64,000 nt of DNA from an uncultured Odoribacter sp. (lineage in GTDB: Bacteria > Bacteroidota > Bacteroidia > Bacteroidales > Marinifilaceae), in NCBI GenBank assembly GCA_934725835.1, contig CAKVCR010000001.1, forward strand, positions 13,491-77,490. The letters are read 5' to 3'. Numbering within the stretch: position 1 is the stretch's first letter; each line of letters begins with the position of its first letter. The notes below the pieces were generated by a model. That model was not told where the DNA came from and ran no database searches. It saw only the letters and a list, made by a program, of their open reading frames with translations. A program made the translations under genes and the position numbers. This document shows, one piece after another, positions 30,220-39,827 of this stretch.

Positions 30220-30795
30220 ATGGAAGAAAAAGTAATTACAAAAAGCGAAGATGTTGTAACTAAAACTGTAAAAGCAAAGACTTCTCGCACAAAAGCGAAA
30301 ACTCGTACAAAAGATGATTTATCTTTCAATGATAGGGTTTCTATTGACAATCTTTGTGCGTGGGTTGTTGGATTCGTTTCAGAAGAAAATGGTCGTGCTA
30401 TTCAGATTGATCCAGGTGTAGTAAATTATAAAAAATTAACACTTGCAGAAGTCGATTCACAAGTTAAAGTTGGCAATATCGCATTTTGTGGAATTGATGG
30501 ATTTGGATCTCATGCTGCATTTAGAATCAATGATCCGCTTGTAAGGGAATCTGTTTTCGGAGAAGATATTTCGCCAGTACAATTAACTGTGGATGCCGTC
30601 AATGATTTGTTAGCATCTAAAAATAAGAAAGAATTTTATAATAAACTTTCTTCTTTGGTTGTGACTGATTCTGAAAAGAAAATGATTGCAATTATGTGTT
30701 CTGACAGTGAACGTTATCCAGATGTTAATATTGCTGATATGCCATCTTATATGATTGCAGAAATTGAGAAAATCAGTGGATTAGATCTTGACTAA
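30220..30795 (+). CDS. Hypothetical head protein, 191 aa
   Basis: After the capsid gene with AGAGG upstream. A basic Lys/Thr/Arg-rich N-terminus (VKAKTSRTKAKTRTK) precedes a soluble domain with VVGFVSEENGRAIQIDPGVV. Could be a head-completion protein or DNA-binding core protein; not recognised. Confidence 0.65.
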   Translation: MEEKVITKSEDVVTKTVKAKTSRTKAKTRTKDDLSFNDRVSIDNLCAWVVGFVSEENGRAIQIDPGVVNYKKLTLAEVDSQVKVGNIAFCGIDGFGSHAAFRINDPLVRESVFGEDISPVQLTVDAVNDLLASKNKKEFYNKLSSLVVTDSEKKMIAIMCSDSERYPDVNIADMPSYMIAEIEKISGLDLD

Positions 30796-30815
30796 ATTTA
30801 TTGGAGGTGCATTCA

Positions 30816-31238
30816 ATGACATCATATACAGACGTTGTTTCTGCATTTGAGTCAATCATTAAATGCAAGTACGTTCTTGCAGATGGATTAGTTCGTCAAT
30901 GGTTCTTGAATGCATTAGGTGAATATGAATTAAACATAGACACATTGGGTTTTGACAAACAAGACCTAGTTTTTATACCGCCCTCTTCTACTTCTGACTC
31001 TTTTGATGATAGTGGTAATTTAAAAAACTATGTCATTTTGAGTCTTGCGGAAATTATGAAATCATATTATATGCAGCAAGAAGTAAGGCGTGTAAATCAG
31101 TTGAATAATATCATCGGTAAAGATGTCAGTCTTAACGGAACTGGTGATACGAAGAAATACACAAGAGCGGAAGCTGATGCAATAGATTCAAAAATTGCAG
31201 ACCTTTACACAAAGCAAAAATGTCCAGCTTATACATAG
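30816..31238 (+). CDS. Head-tail connector candidate, 140 aa
   Basis: ATG 30816 with GGAGG upstream (an in-frame TTG at 30801 is rejected because it lies on the site). Helical protein of connector size located after the capsid genes (LVRQWFLNALGEYELNID, then LSLAEIMKSYYMQQEVRRV). Probably forms a ring under the portal. Confidence 0.6.
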   Translation: MTSYTDVVSAFESIIKCKYVLADGLVRQWFLNALGEYELNIDTLGFDKQDLVFIPPSSTSDSFDDSGNLKNYVILSLAEIMKSYYMQQEVRRVNQLNNIIGKDVSLNGTGDTKKYTRAEADAIDSKIADLYTKQKCPAYT

Positions 31239-31250
31239 GCGGTGATATTT

Positions 31251-32282
31251 ATGGCTGTGGATTGGTATTTAATGGATCAACCACCTATTTATAATGGTGG
31301 TTTTGAGGGCGAAGAATTTTTCGCTTATGCACAAGATGGTTTTAAGGAAATGCTTGATACCACTATGTTGTGCGATAATGTTGAGTTTATAAACAGTGAT
31401 TTTTCTGTTATTACTCCCGGCAAGGCAATTATACAGAGTGTTACGCCAGACACACAATTGAAAGCTGAAGACAGACAAATTTTAGTGCCGATTGGAACTT
31501 TACAAACATACTCTTACATTCGTTTTGAAGATGAAATTTGGATTATTGCTTCTGAACCAAGTAATAACAAATTTTATGAAAAGGCAGTTCTTAAAGTTTG
31601 TCACAATCAGTTACGATGGCAAGATCCAGAAACCAAGAAAATATTTGAATATTGGTATTGGTGTGAAGATGTGACACGGTATAGTTCTGGTGTCTTCAAA
31701 GGAAATATTGTTATCACTTATGATAAGCAGTATAGCCTTTTACTGCCAATGGATAAAAATACAAGAAGGCTTCATGACGGTATGCGATTTATGTTGGAAA
31801 TGTCCAACGATGTACCGTTGGTATATAAACTCACAAAATTTAATGGTTTAACAAACAACAATAAAAATGTAAAGTTGTTAAATCTGTCATTGACTCAAAC
31901 TGTATACGATGAAAATACAGACAGTGTTGATATGATGCTTGCAGATTACAAACAAAATAATGTTGAGCCTACTGAAAAGTACGGTTATACTTGCGAACTT
32001 ACATATAAGGCTGACACTATCAGTTTATCATCGTTTGAAAAATACTCTGCTACATTTTATGACAATGAACATAATGTGGTAGATGATATCGAATATCATT
32101 GGGGAATTTCTGATAATGATTTCGATGAAAAAGATTTGGTATTAACTACTGGTGACAATTTTGTAAAAGTTACTGTAAAAAACAATCGTGATTTGGTTGG
32201 AAAGCAATTCCACTTAAATGTTCTTTCATCGGTAGATACAATATTGGCATCTGTTGTTATTACGATTACCGCTTTATGGTAA
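31251..32282 (+). CDS. Hypothetical neck/tail protein, 343 aa
   Basis: ATG 31251 with GGCGGTG upstream. First 225 residues beta-rich (TPGKAIIQSVTPDTQLKAED, YSSGVFKGNIVITYDKQY); the last 95 look like an Ig-like domain (TISLSSFEKYSATFYDNEHN, DNFVKVTVKNNRDLVGKQF). Lies among connector genes; probably a neck or tail-terminator-related protein. Confidence 0.6.
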   Translation: MAVDWYLMDQPPIYNGGFEGEEFFAYAQDGFKEMLDTTMLCDNVEFINSDFSVITPGKAIIQSVTPDTQLKAEDRQILVPIGTLQTYSYIRFEDEIWIIASEPSNNKFYEKAVLKVCHNQLRWQDPETKKIFEYWYWCEDVTRYSSGVFKGNIVITYDKQYSLLLPMDKNTRRLHDGMRFMLEMSNDVPLVYKLTKFNGLTNNNKNVKLLNLSLTQTVYDENTDSVDMMLADYKQNNVEPTEKYGYTCELTYKADTISLSSFEKYSATFYDNEHNVVDDIEYHWGISDNDFDEKDLVLTTGDNFVKVTVKNNRDLVGKQFHLNVLSSVDTILASVVITITALW

Positions 32283-32294
32283 ATGAGGTTTATT

Positions 32295-32780
32295 ATGGAA
32301 GATTTTGACATTAACTCTTTTAAATCTGCGGTAATAAATACAATTGTCGAAAATAACGAGATTATTTTTTATCTCGATAAGGAATATATAGATGCCGGTG
32401 GTGGTCTGCTTTATAAGAAAATTTTTCCTTATTTGCAGAATCCAAAGACCATTGAGAAAACCTCTCCGTTTATCTGTTTCAAGGTTAATCATGTGAGAAA
32501 CCAACAATATTTTTTGGAAGAGATAAATGTGGTCATATATATTGTCTGCCATGAAAAGGCAATGGCACAAAGAGTACAGAGCTATAAAACAAAGGAATAT
32601 CTATCGGGTACAGTTATTGATATTTTGGGTGAAGAATTGAAAAAAACTTTATCTGGAATGGAAACAAATTGGATTGGTGAATTGACATGTGTAAGCAATA
32701 CTGAGGAAGTATTGTACTATGAATACCCATGCAGAATACTTACGTTTACTGCAAAGAAGGAATCATATGGACATCAGTAA
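32295..32780 (+). CDS. Tail completion/terminator candidate, 161 aa
   Basis: ATG 32295, eight bases after TGAGG; another ATG at 32283 is possible. Alpha/beta protein of the right size and place for a tail terminator (NIVVYIVCHEKAMAQ-like segment, VIDILGEELKKTLSG, then YYEYPCRILTFTAK). Ends in a 14-base overlap with the next gene. Confidence 0.55.
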   Translation: MEDFDINSFKSAVINTIVENNEIIFYLDKEYIDAGGGLLYKKIFPYLQNPKTIEKTSPFICFKVNHVRNQQYFLEEINVVIYIVCHEKAMAQRVQSYKTKEYLSGTVIDILGEELKKTLSGMETNWIGELTCVSNTEEVLYYEYPCRILTFTAKKESYGHQ

Positions 32781-33534
32781 CGAATCTTTATATCAGTACC
32801 TTATATATAGCTCGCCAATTTATTATACCGAAGATTTAGTTTTATACCCTGTAAAAATGGGTAATGTGCTTGATTTCAATTTATATAAGTCAAGTATTAT
32901 TGTTCGTAAAAACAGTATATTTCCAGTAAAGAAAATTATCAAGATGCCATATCTTGATTTTTTATTTTACTGTCATAACAACGTAGAATTAGCAAAAGAA
33001 TTTAACATGCCATTTCTCCCTTACTACTATTCTTTTGCACTCCGGCTTTTACAGCTTGTATTTAAGGATCAAGAGGTATTGGCTAGTTCTACACAAGGGG
33101 GATTTAGAATAAATGGCAATGTTATAACCGCCGATCAGTTCGATGATATTCGGAGAATTATTATCCTACAAAATGGTATTGATTTTGACATTGATGAATT
33201 CATTCATTACGACACTGAGCAGGAATTAAAAAAAGCTCAGGATGCTATATCTGGCAAAGATAAAGCCTCTTTGGAAGACTATATTGATTCTGTTTGTGTT
33301 GGAATGGACTTAACCGAAGAAAAAGTTAAGGGGCTAACTATTCGTAAGTTCTGGCGATATGTTAAACGAATAAATAAGCGTGATATTTTCAATGTTATGA
33401 AATCTGCTGAAAGTACGGGATTTGTAAAATTCAAAGAACCCGTCCAGTATTGGATGACTGAACTTGATGAGAGCGATAAGTTCAAAGATGTGAAAACAGA
33501 TGCCATGTCATTAAAGAAAATGATTAGTGGCTGA
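32767..33534 (+). CDS. Hypothetical tail-region protein, 255 aa
   Basis: ATG 32767 after AAGGA within the end of the previous gene. Helical in its second half (DLTEEKVKGLTIRKFWRYVK). It begins YQYLIYSSPIYYTEDLVLYP. Between connector and major tail genes. I do not recognise it. Confidence 0.65.
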   Translation: MDISNESLYQYLIYSSPIYYTEDLVLYPVKMGNVLDFNLYKSSIIVRKNSIFPVKKIIKMPYLDFLFYCHNNVELAKEFNMPFLPYYYSFALRLLQLVFKDQEVLASSTQGGFRINGNVITADQFDDIRRIIILQNGIDFDIDEFIHYDTEQELKKAQDAISGKDKASLEDYIDSVCVGMDLTEEKVKGLTIRKFWRYVKRINKRDIFNVMKSAESTGFVKFKEPVQYWMTELDESDKFKDVKTDAMSLKKMISG

Positions 33535-33561
33535 TGATTTATAAATCAGGAGGAATTTGCA

Positions 33562-34587
33562 ATGAATACAAAGGGAAAAGAATTCGTTGTTTCAGTTGCC
33601 GACTTTGCATTTTACATCAATGGTGTATTAGCTTGTACAGGAGTAACTAACCTTAGTTCTTCTATTTCTGTATCTATGCAGGAACAGGCTGTAAATGCTG
33701 GTAAAGGTAATAAGAAAGTATTCTCATACAAATATGGTAGAGAGCTTACAGCAGAACTTGAAGCTGCTGACTGGAAACTTGAGTACATTGCTTTACAGGC
33801 TGGTTCTCAGATTTCTAAAGGACTCAAAGATTCATACAGTCTTAATGAGTGCGTAACACTTGTAGCTGGAAAAGGTACAATTGACCATACACCTCTGACT
33901 GGTGCAAAAGTTGGTGTAGAACTTCCAAACGGTACATTCGTAGAAGTTACTGCCGATGGTACTTCAATTGACTTGACATCATATGGTCTTACAACTGAAA
34001 AAGTAAAATGTACATATCAGTACAATGCTGTTTCAAAACGTATTACTATTGATGCAGAATCAACACCTTACATTGGAAAACTTGTTCTTCAGGCAGACAA
34101 GCATAACAGTAAGAAAGGTAAAGTTGGTGTCGTTGAAATCGTAATTCCGTCTTACTCACTTGACGGTAACTTTGATATCTCATTCACACCTGATGGTGTA
34201 GTAAGTACAAAGTTATCTGGTAGTGCCCTTGCTGTTGAAGGTGATGCTTGCGAAGATGGTAGTGCTGTATATGCATACATCTCTGAAATTGATGATGACA
34301 ATACAGATATGGCTGTTTCTGAAATCGCTATCTCTGCACCGGCTACAACAATTAAGACTGGTGCAAGCATGAATCTGTCAGTTCTTGGTATTATCGGAGT
34401 TATGTATAAACCTACAGAACTTGATCCAAAGGATTGTACATTCTCAATCGTAGATGCCGGAAACACTGCATTGACTGTAGGTGCAAAAACTGGTGTTGTG
34501 AGTGGTGCAACTGCATCTGGTACAGCAACAGTCAAAGCCGTTTACAATGGACTCGAAGATACAATTGAGATCACTGTAACAAAATAA
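33562..34587 (+). CDS. Major tail protein with Ig-like C-terminal domain, 341 aa
   Basis: ATG with AGGAGG upstream. The first 240 residues fit a tail tube subunit: NTKGKEFVVSVADFAFYI, then LTAELEAADWKLEYIALQAG and SYSLDGNFDISFTPDG. The last 90 residues form a bacterial Ig-like (Big_2-type) domain (TIKTGASMNLSVLGI... TASGTATVKAVYNGLEDTIE by position 260-340). Such Ig domains decorate the tails of many gut phages and may bind mucus or cell-surface sugars. It is followed by a terminator, as expected for a highly expressed structural gene. Confidence 0.82.
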   Translation: MNTKGKEFVVSVADFAFYINGVLACTGVTNLSSSISVSMQEQAVNAGKGNKKVFSYKYGRELTAELEAADWKLEYIALQAGSQISKGLKDSYSLNECVTLVAGKGTIDHTPLTGAKVGVELPNGTFVEVTADGTSIDLTSYGLTTEKVKCTYQYNAVSKRITIDAESTPYIGKLVLQADKHNSKKGKVGVVEIVIPSYSLDGNFDISFTPDGVVSTKLSGSALAVEGDACEDGSAVYAYISEIDDDNTDMAVSEIAISAPATTIKTGASMNLSVLGIIGVMYKPTELDPKDCTFSIVDAGNTALTVGAKTGVVSGATASGTATVKAVYNGLEDTIEITVTK

Positions 34588-34600
34588 TTTCAGTAACTAT

Positions 34601-34634
34601 ATGTAGGTGGGTTTATACCTGCCTACATTTTTAT
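34601..34634 (+). terminator. Terminator after the major tail gene
   Basis: ATGTAGG (34601-34607) and CCTACAT (34622-34628) with inner GGT/ACC pairs, followed by TTTTTATT. Confidence 0.8.
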
Positions 34635-34655
34635 TAGGAAGAAGGAGCTGAGATT

Positions 34656-34925
34656 ATGACAGATGTAAAAGAAAATACAACTGAGATTGTTCAAGATAAA
34701 GGAAAAAATAAAGTTGAAACAAAATCAAGTACACCGAAACGAAAGACATCTCTTACCAAAGAGTGTGATGTATTAGTATACAATGAGCGTACTAATACCG
34801 CTATCATTTCTTTTGATAGTTTCGGGTATGAATTAACTGGTATATCAAAAAATCCTGGTAATAAAATTTCTGTTAAATATTCAGGAGATATTCATTCTCC
34901 GAATTTTAAAGTTGAGAAGAAATAA
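34656..34925 (+). CDS. Hypothetical small basic protein, 89 aa
   Basis: ATG with GAAGGAG upstream. Lys-rich disordered start (KNKVETKSSTPKRKTSLTK), then a small beta domain (CDVLVYNERTNTAIISFD). Its TAA overlaps the ATG of the next gene. Function unknown. Confidence 0.65.
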   Translation: MTDVKENTTEIVQDKGKNKVETKSSTPKRKTSLTKECDVLVYNERTNTAIISFDSFGYELTGISKNPGNKISVKYSGDIHSPNFKVEKK

Positions 34926-35107
34926 TGTGTAAATATGCATACATTCAGCTTAATGAAAAAACTAAGCAGAATATGATTTATTGTTCTGGTGGTGTGAAGA
35001 TAAACTCAGAAGGTTTATGTATCTGCCAAAGATATTGTAAAGACAAATCTTGTTATATCCCACATAATCAAGATAAAATGCATTGTAAATATTACGAGGA
35101 TTGTTAG
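34925..35107 (+). CDS. Cysteine-rich small protein, 60 aa
   Basis: Starts on the previous stop (TAATG). Has nine cysteines in 60 residues (CSGGVK, CICQRYCKDKSCY, CKYYEDC), plus His, so it should bind one or two zinc ions. Followed by a strong terminator. Function unknown. Confidence 0.65.
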   Translation: MCKYAYIQLNEKTKQNMIYCSGGVKINSEGLCICQRYCKDKSCYIPHNQDKMHCKYYEDC

Positions 35108-35143
35108 CAAGTGTGGTGTTTTTATTAAGCACTGCACTTGTGT

Positions 35144-35202
35144 ATGATACCTATTAAAGAGGTTAAAAACTGTTTTGGCTTTTTTAATGGGTATCATTTT
35201 TT
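35144..35202 (+). terminator. Strong intrinsic terminator
   Basis: ATGATACCTATTAAA (35144-35158) and TTTAATGGGTATCAT (35183-35197) form a 15-bp stem with one G-U pair, followed by TTTTTTAT. One of the best terminators in the window. Confidence 0.92.
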
Positions 35203-35272
35203 ATCGCAAATTATACAAATGTTTATCCACCATAATTATTAAAAAGTTCGTTTACAAAAGGAGATATAAATT

Positions 35273-35569
35273 ATGACTATTAAAGAAGTAGCAAAAATGT
35301 TCAATGTGAATACAGAGAAAAGTAGAGCAATGAAAAATAAACGTAAGGCTAAAGAAATCATGGGAAAAATTCTGATGTGCCCGAAATGTAAACAGCCGAT
35401 GAACTGGGTAGAGGGTACAAATATTTGTGCATGTCCTACATGTACATATACTATCGGCAAGAAAGAAAACAAAGAAACTTATAGTGTTTCTAAAACTCTT
35501 TCCGATAAGAGCCGTAAATTCCTGGAAAACAACTATTCACAGTTTGCTAAAGAAAGTACAGAGGTGTAA
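35273..35569 (+). CDS. Zinc-ribbon protein, 98 aa
   Basis: ATG with AAAGGAG upstream. A zinc ribbon at residues 36-65: CPKCKQPMNW, then CACPTCTYT. The N-terminus (TIKEVAKMFNVNTEKSRAMK) resembles a helix-turn-helix segment. Could regulate transcription or bind nucleic acid; it sits between the tail genes, so it may be a moron-like insertion. Confidence 0.7.
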   Translation: MTIKEVAKMFNVNTEKSRAMKNKRKAKEIMGKILMCPKCKQPMNWVEGTNICACPTCTYTIGKKENKETYSVSKTLSDKSRKFLENNYSQFAKESTEV

Positions 35570-35572
35570 TTT

Positions 35573-36127
35573 ATGAGAAAATATACTGATGAATCAACAT
35601 TTGAATTAAACGGAAAACACATAGTTTTTAGATATGTGTCCTCTCCTACTCTTTCACAGAAAATGGATATTGTTGACGATATCGTTCACGGTGTTATCAA
35701 TGATACCGTAGGGTATGAGCCTATTCTGTTTGATTATTTTGTAGCTGTTTCTCTTGTAAATAATCTGACTGATATTGCATTGCCAGAGTCTTTTACTGAA
35801 AGTGCGGATTTCATCGAGAAAACACGCATCGGACAGGTTATCAAAGAAACAGTTAATGTAAAAGATGTTATTGATGCTGCTGAAAGAAAAATTGATTTTG
35901 AGCGGAGCAAACTTGTCAATACATCAAAACTGGACGAATTATTTGAGGTGTTAATTTCTATCGCCAATAAATATTCTTCCACATTAGAGAATTTAAACAC
36001 TGATGATTTCATGAATAAACTACAGAATGTAGCAGAGCTTGCAAAAATGCCACAAGATGATGTAGTTCGTGGAATTTTAGCGTATGAGAATTCTCAAAAA
36101 GAACAAGACAATACTAAAGTCGAATAA
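35573..36127 (+). CDS. Tail assembly chaperone candidate, 184 aa
   Basis: Between major tail and tape measure genes, where phages keep tail assembly chaperones. Helical acidic protein (IVDDIVHGVINDTVGYEPIL, then ISIANKYSSTLENLN). I see no clear frameshifted longer form; the downstream gene is a recombinase, so the usual G/GT arrangement is absent or disrupted. Assignment by position. Confidence 0.55.
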   Translation: MRKYTDESTFELNGKHIVFRYVSSPTLSQKMDIVDDIVHGVINDTVGYEPILFDYFVAVSLVNNLTDIALPESFTESADFIEKTRIGQVIKETVNVKDVIDAAERKIDFERSKLVNTSKLDELFEVLISIANKYSSTLENLNTDDFMNKLQNVAELAKMPQDDVVRGILAYENSQKEQDNTKVE

Positions 36128-36157
36128 GAAGAGGGTTACTCCCCTCTTCTATTTTTT
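36127..36157 (+). terminator. Intrinsic terminator before the recombinase
   Basis: AGAAGAGGG and CCCTCTTCT form a 9-bp stem with a 6-nt loop, then TATTTTTT. Isolates the next gene from the tail operon. Confidence 0.85.
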
Positions 36158-36184
36158 ACGCTTTTAAGAAAGAGGGTTAGTAAC

Positions 36185-37219
36185 ATGGGTAGAACAACAA
36201 TTTATAACAAAATTACAAACGAAGAATCTATCAAGAAAATCAATCCAAACAATAAACAGCTTTGTGAAGATTTTCTTGAATATCTTGCGTCTATTGATCG
36301 TGCCCCTTCCACAATTAACGGGTATAGAAATGACCTTGAAATTTTCTTCTGCTGGAACTTAGAGTACAACAACAATAAATTTTTTGTTGATATCAAGAAA
36401 CGTGAGCTTGCACGATTCCAGGGATATGCAATCAATGAATGGGGTTGGAGTCCGAAAAGAATTCGTAGGGTAAAATCTGCTATCAGTAGCATGTCAAATT
36501 ATATTGAAAATATTTTACAGGACGAAGACGAAGATTTTGAGAATTTCCGCTCTATCATTGGAAAGATTGAATCTCCGAAGAACGAAGCTGTTCGTGAGAA
36601 AACCATTATCCCAGATGATGATGTAGATAAATTTCTGGATAAATTGGTTAGTGAAGAACGATATCAACAGGCATGTGCTTTTGCTTTGGCTGCAATGAGC
36701 GGTGCTAGAAAATCAGAATTGTTGAGATTCAAAGTTGAATACTTCAATGAAAACAACATTGTCTATGGCGGTCTGTATAAAACTCCTAAGATTAAAACTA
36801 AGGGAGCCGGTAAGATAGGTAAACAGCTCAATAAATATGTGCTTTATGAGTTTAAGAAATACCTTGATTTATGGATGGAGCAACGCAAGAAACAAGGTAT
36901 TGAGAGTGAATGGCTTTTCGTACATAGATGCGGTGATGGTTCATATGCACAAATGAAAGTCAGTACCCTTGATAGTTGGGCGAACATCTTCTCAAATGAA
37001 TTAGGTGTGGATTTTTACTGGCACTGCATGAGGCATTATCTCAATACAAAATTATTGAAGCTGAATATCCCGGCAAATGTCGTTCAGGAATTTTTCGGAT
37101 GGAGTAGTTCGGATATGGTTAATCTTTACAACGATAGTGAGGTTTCCGAAGAATTCAGTAAGTATTTCACAAAAGATGGAATTGTTGAAGGTAAGAGTTC
37201 GTCTTTAAGTGATTTATAA
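36185..37219 (+). CDS. Tyrosine recombinase/integrase, 344 aa
   Basis: Cuts and rejoins DNA through a phosphotyrosine. Catalytic residues are visible: R175 (GARKSEL), a lysine in KTKGAGK, H280 and R283 (HCMRHYLNT), W306 (GWSSSDM, in place of the common second His, as in Cre) and nucleophile Y315 (NLYND). The N-terminal SAM-like core-binding domain spans about residues 20-115 (DFLEYLASIDRAPSTINGYR). It is placed between tail genes, after a terminator, with its own ribosome site. This is an odd place for an integrase. It may be a cargo gene, or serve genome-dimer resolution or DNA inversion. No att site could be identified. Confidence 0.9.
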   Translation: MGRTTIYNKITNEESIKKINPNNKQLCEDFLEYLASIDRAPSTINGYRNDLEIFFCWNLEYNNNKFFVDIKKRELARFQGYAINEWGWSPKRIRRVKSAISSMSNYIENILQDEDEDFENFRSIIGKIESPKNEAVREKTIIPDDDVDKFLDKLVSEERYQQACAFALAAMSGARKSELLRFKVEYFNENNIVYGGLYKTPKIKTKGAGKIGKQLNKYVLYEFKKYLDLWMEQRKKQGIESEWLFVHRCGDGSYAQMKVSTLDSWANIFSNELGVDFYWHCMRHYLNTKLLKLNIPANVVQEFFGWSSSDMVNLYNDSEVSEEFSKYFTKDGIVEGKSSSLSDL

Positions 37220-37245
37220 TTAAGCAATGATAAAGGAGGACTACC

Positions 37246-37674
37246 ATGAAAAAAGCAAATAGCATGGCAGAACTTGAACAGTTGATCTTGAATGAGATGC
37301 AAAAAGCCATGACGGTTGTACATTCAAAATCTCTCAAAGATACAGAGAACGAAGTCCAGTCTTTCTATTCGCAGGGTTCTCCTAGTATTTATAAAAGAAC
37401 TGGAAAACTTGGAAAAAGTGTTAGGAACTATGGTGTTTCTAAATACGGAAAAAATGCTCATTTCTATATTTGGTTGGATAGAACTTACAGTTATGTAGTT
37501 CCAAATCCAGACTTTATAGAAAAAGGATTTTCAAGTTATTTTTCAACCCCTATGGTATTTGATGCTGCCGAAGCTGGTACAGCGAATATCAAAGGTCGTT
37601 CTGGCTTCTGGGCAAGATCAGAACAGAAAATTCAATCTGACTTAGACAGTACATTTAGTAGTTTCTTTAGATAA
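37246..37674 (+). CDS. HK97-gp10-like tail/neck protein, 142 aa
   Basis: ATG with AAGGAGG upstream. KSLKDTENEVQSFYSQG, YKRTGKLGKSVRNYGVSK and a C-terminal helix resemble the gp10 family of tail components, which are usually encoded in the connector region; here it sits just before the tape measure. Likely a structural or assembly factor. Confidence 0.6.
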   Translation: MKKANSMAELEQLILNEMQKAMTVVHSKSLKDTENEVQSFYSQGSPSIYKRTGKLGKSVRNYGVSKYGKNAHFYIWLDRTYSYVVPNPDFIEKGFSSYFSTPMVFDAAEAGTANIKGRSGFWARSEQKIQSDLDSTFSSFFR

Positions 37675-37688
37675 GGGGAGGTGAAGTT

Positions 37689-39827
37689 ATGTCAGATTTT
37701 ATTGCTCACGTTATAGCGGAGCTTGATACCGCTAAAGCACAGCAACAAATGAATGCTTTCACAAATGCAAAGCACAAAATTGATGTTGATGTAAATTTGG
37801 TGTCCAAAAACGGAAATATAAACGGCTACTTGAATCAGATAAAATCACAATTTGGTCAGGCTGGTAATGCTGCTGGCAATAATTTCGCCAATGCGCTGAA
37901 TACTACAATGGGAAAAATTACCACTGCCAATTCAGCAAATACTATTAAAAACTTGCAACGTACACTTGCCGGATTTAAGTTTGATAAGAGTCAGATTGCT
38001 ACTATCACACAGTCTTTGGACTCTATGGATTTAGCTGTCCAAAAAGTTGATACAAGAATCCGTCAAGGTGGTCAATTACAGTTACGTGTTACGGGAGTCG
38101 ATGAATTAGGTCGTACCGTTACTGTACTGAAAGAATTTGATTCACAAGCCGGTAGATTGGTAAGTGTCGGAAAAGATATTCAACAATCATTTAAGCAGAT
38201 GTTCACTACTGCTGATGTTTCAAAACTGAATGCTGATATTTCTACACTTGATGCCGGATTTGTGAAATTAAAAGGTGATACAAATAATTATTCATCAGAG
38301 TTGTCAAAATTAAGATCCGATTTATCAAACATAAATAATGTAAGTGGATTAGATAGACAACAAGCTGAGTTTGAAAGAATAACTCAGGAAGTCCAACGAT
38401 TAAAAGTTGCATACAAAGAAGCAAAAGCTGAAAATGTATCTTTGGCTGCGTCACAGCAATTATTGTCTCAAAAAACTGTATTAGGTAATCAAATCGAGAC
38501 ATGGATGAACCGTAATACAAAAGCTGCAAAAATATACAAAAATGAGCTGACAGAATTAACTTCACAACTTTCTAAGGTTGAGAATGGAACACAATTAAAA
38601 GCAGTTTCTCAGGCATTTACTCAGTTAAAGACTACTGCTGCTGCATCTGGTAATCTTGGAAAAAGTGTATTCACAACATTAAAAGACAACTTTACAAGTC
38701 TTAGTCCTTTATTCGGAATGGGAGCAATGATTAACACTACCATTCGTGGATTAAAGGACATGTATTCAAATGTTGTGGATATTGATAGTGCCATGACAGA
38801 GCTTAAAAAAGTTACAGATGAAACGGATTCTGCATATTCAAGTTTCCTTTCAAATGCCTCAAAGCGTTCTGTTGAACTTGGTACTACTATTACCGACTAT
38901 GTAAATTCCACAGCGAGTTTCGCACGACTTGGATATACTATGTCCGAAGCCAAAGAGCTTGCAGAGGTAGCGAATATTTATAGTGTTGTTGGTGATGAAA
39001 TTTCTAGCATTGATGAGGCAAGTTCCAGTGTAATTTCTACATTAAAGGCATTTGGAATTCAAGCCAACGATGCTATGTCAATCGTTGATAAATTCAATGA
39101 AGTAGGTAACAGATTCGCAATCAGTTCAGGCGGTATTGGTGAAGCCTTAACAAGATCTGCTTCTTCAATGTCTGCTGCCAATAACACATTGGATGAATCA
39201 ATTGCTTTGATTACTGCTGCAAATACAGTCGTACAAGATCCGGCAAAAGTAGGTAACGCATTTAAGACAATCTCTATGAGAATTCGTGGTGCGACCACAG
39301 AACTTGAGGAAGCTGGACTTGAAACTGACGGTATGGCTGAATCAACAGCAAAACTTCAAGCTGAAATCAAGGCACTTTCTGGTGTTGATATCATGCTTGA
39401 TAAAGACACTTTTAAATCTACATATCAAATTATGGACGAGCTTTCAGAGAAATGGCAAGACCTTACCGATATCCAACAGGCATCTATCACAGAGTTGCTT
39501 GCCGGAAAACATCAAGGTAATGTAATGTCTTCACTTATGAACAATTTTGATATTGCCAGACAAGCACTTGAAGTTTCGATGAATTCCGAAGGTTCTGCTA
39601 TGGAAGAGCATGAAAAATGGATGGAATCTATTGAAGCTAAAGTAAACCAGCTTAAAGCTGCCTGGGAAGGACTATCAAACTCCTTCCTTGACTCTGGATT
39701 TGTCAAAGGTGCTGTTAGTGGATTGACTGGGCTTGTTCAAGTAATTGATACGCTTATAAATGAAATTGGTGCAGTTCCTACTATATTAACAGGAGTCGGA
39801 ATTGCTGCATTTGTAAAGAACCTAAGT
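37689..39827 (+). CDS. Tape measure protein, exon 1 (residues 1-713)
   Basis: Sets tail length. ATG with GGGGAGGTG upstream. Coiled-coil rich, with repeated Leu/Ala heptads and the conserved TMP core (YSNVVDIDSAMTELKKVTDE, then IADYVNSTASFARLGYTMSEA-like region by position 380-420). At the end, DTLINEIGAVPTILTGVGIAAF is the usual membrane-like junction before the next helical region. Read without splicing, the frame stops at TGA 39828. The intron evidence in the next entries shows that it continues in exon 2 to give 2,700 aa in total. Confidence 0.9.

Noticed and set aside
33562..37674. Tail sheath gene (contractile tail)
   Set aside because: No sheath-like protein of 400-600 aa is present next to the tail tube gene.
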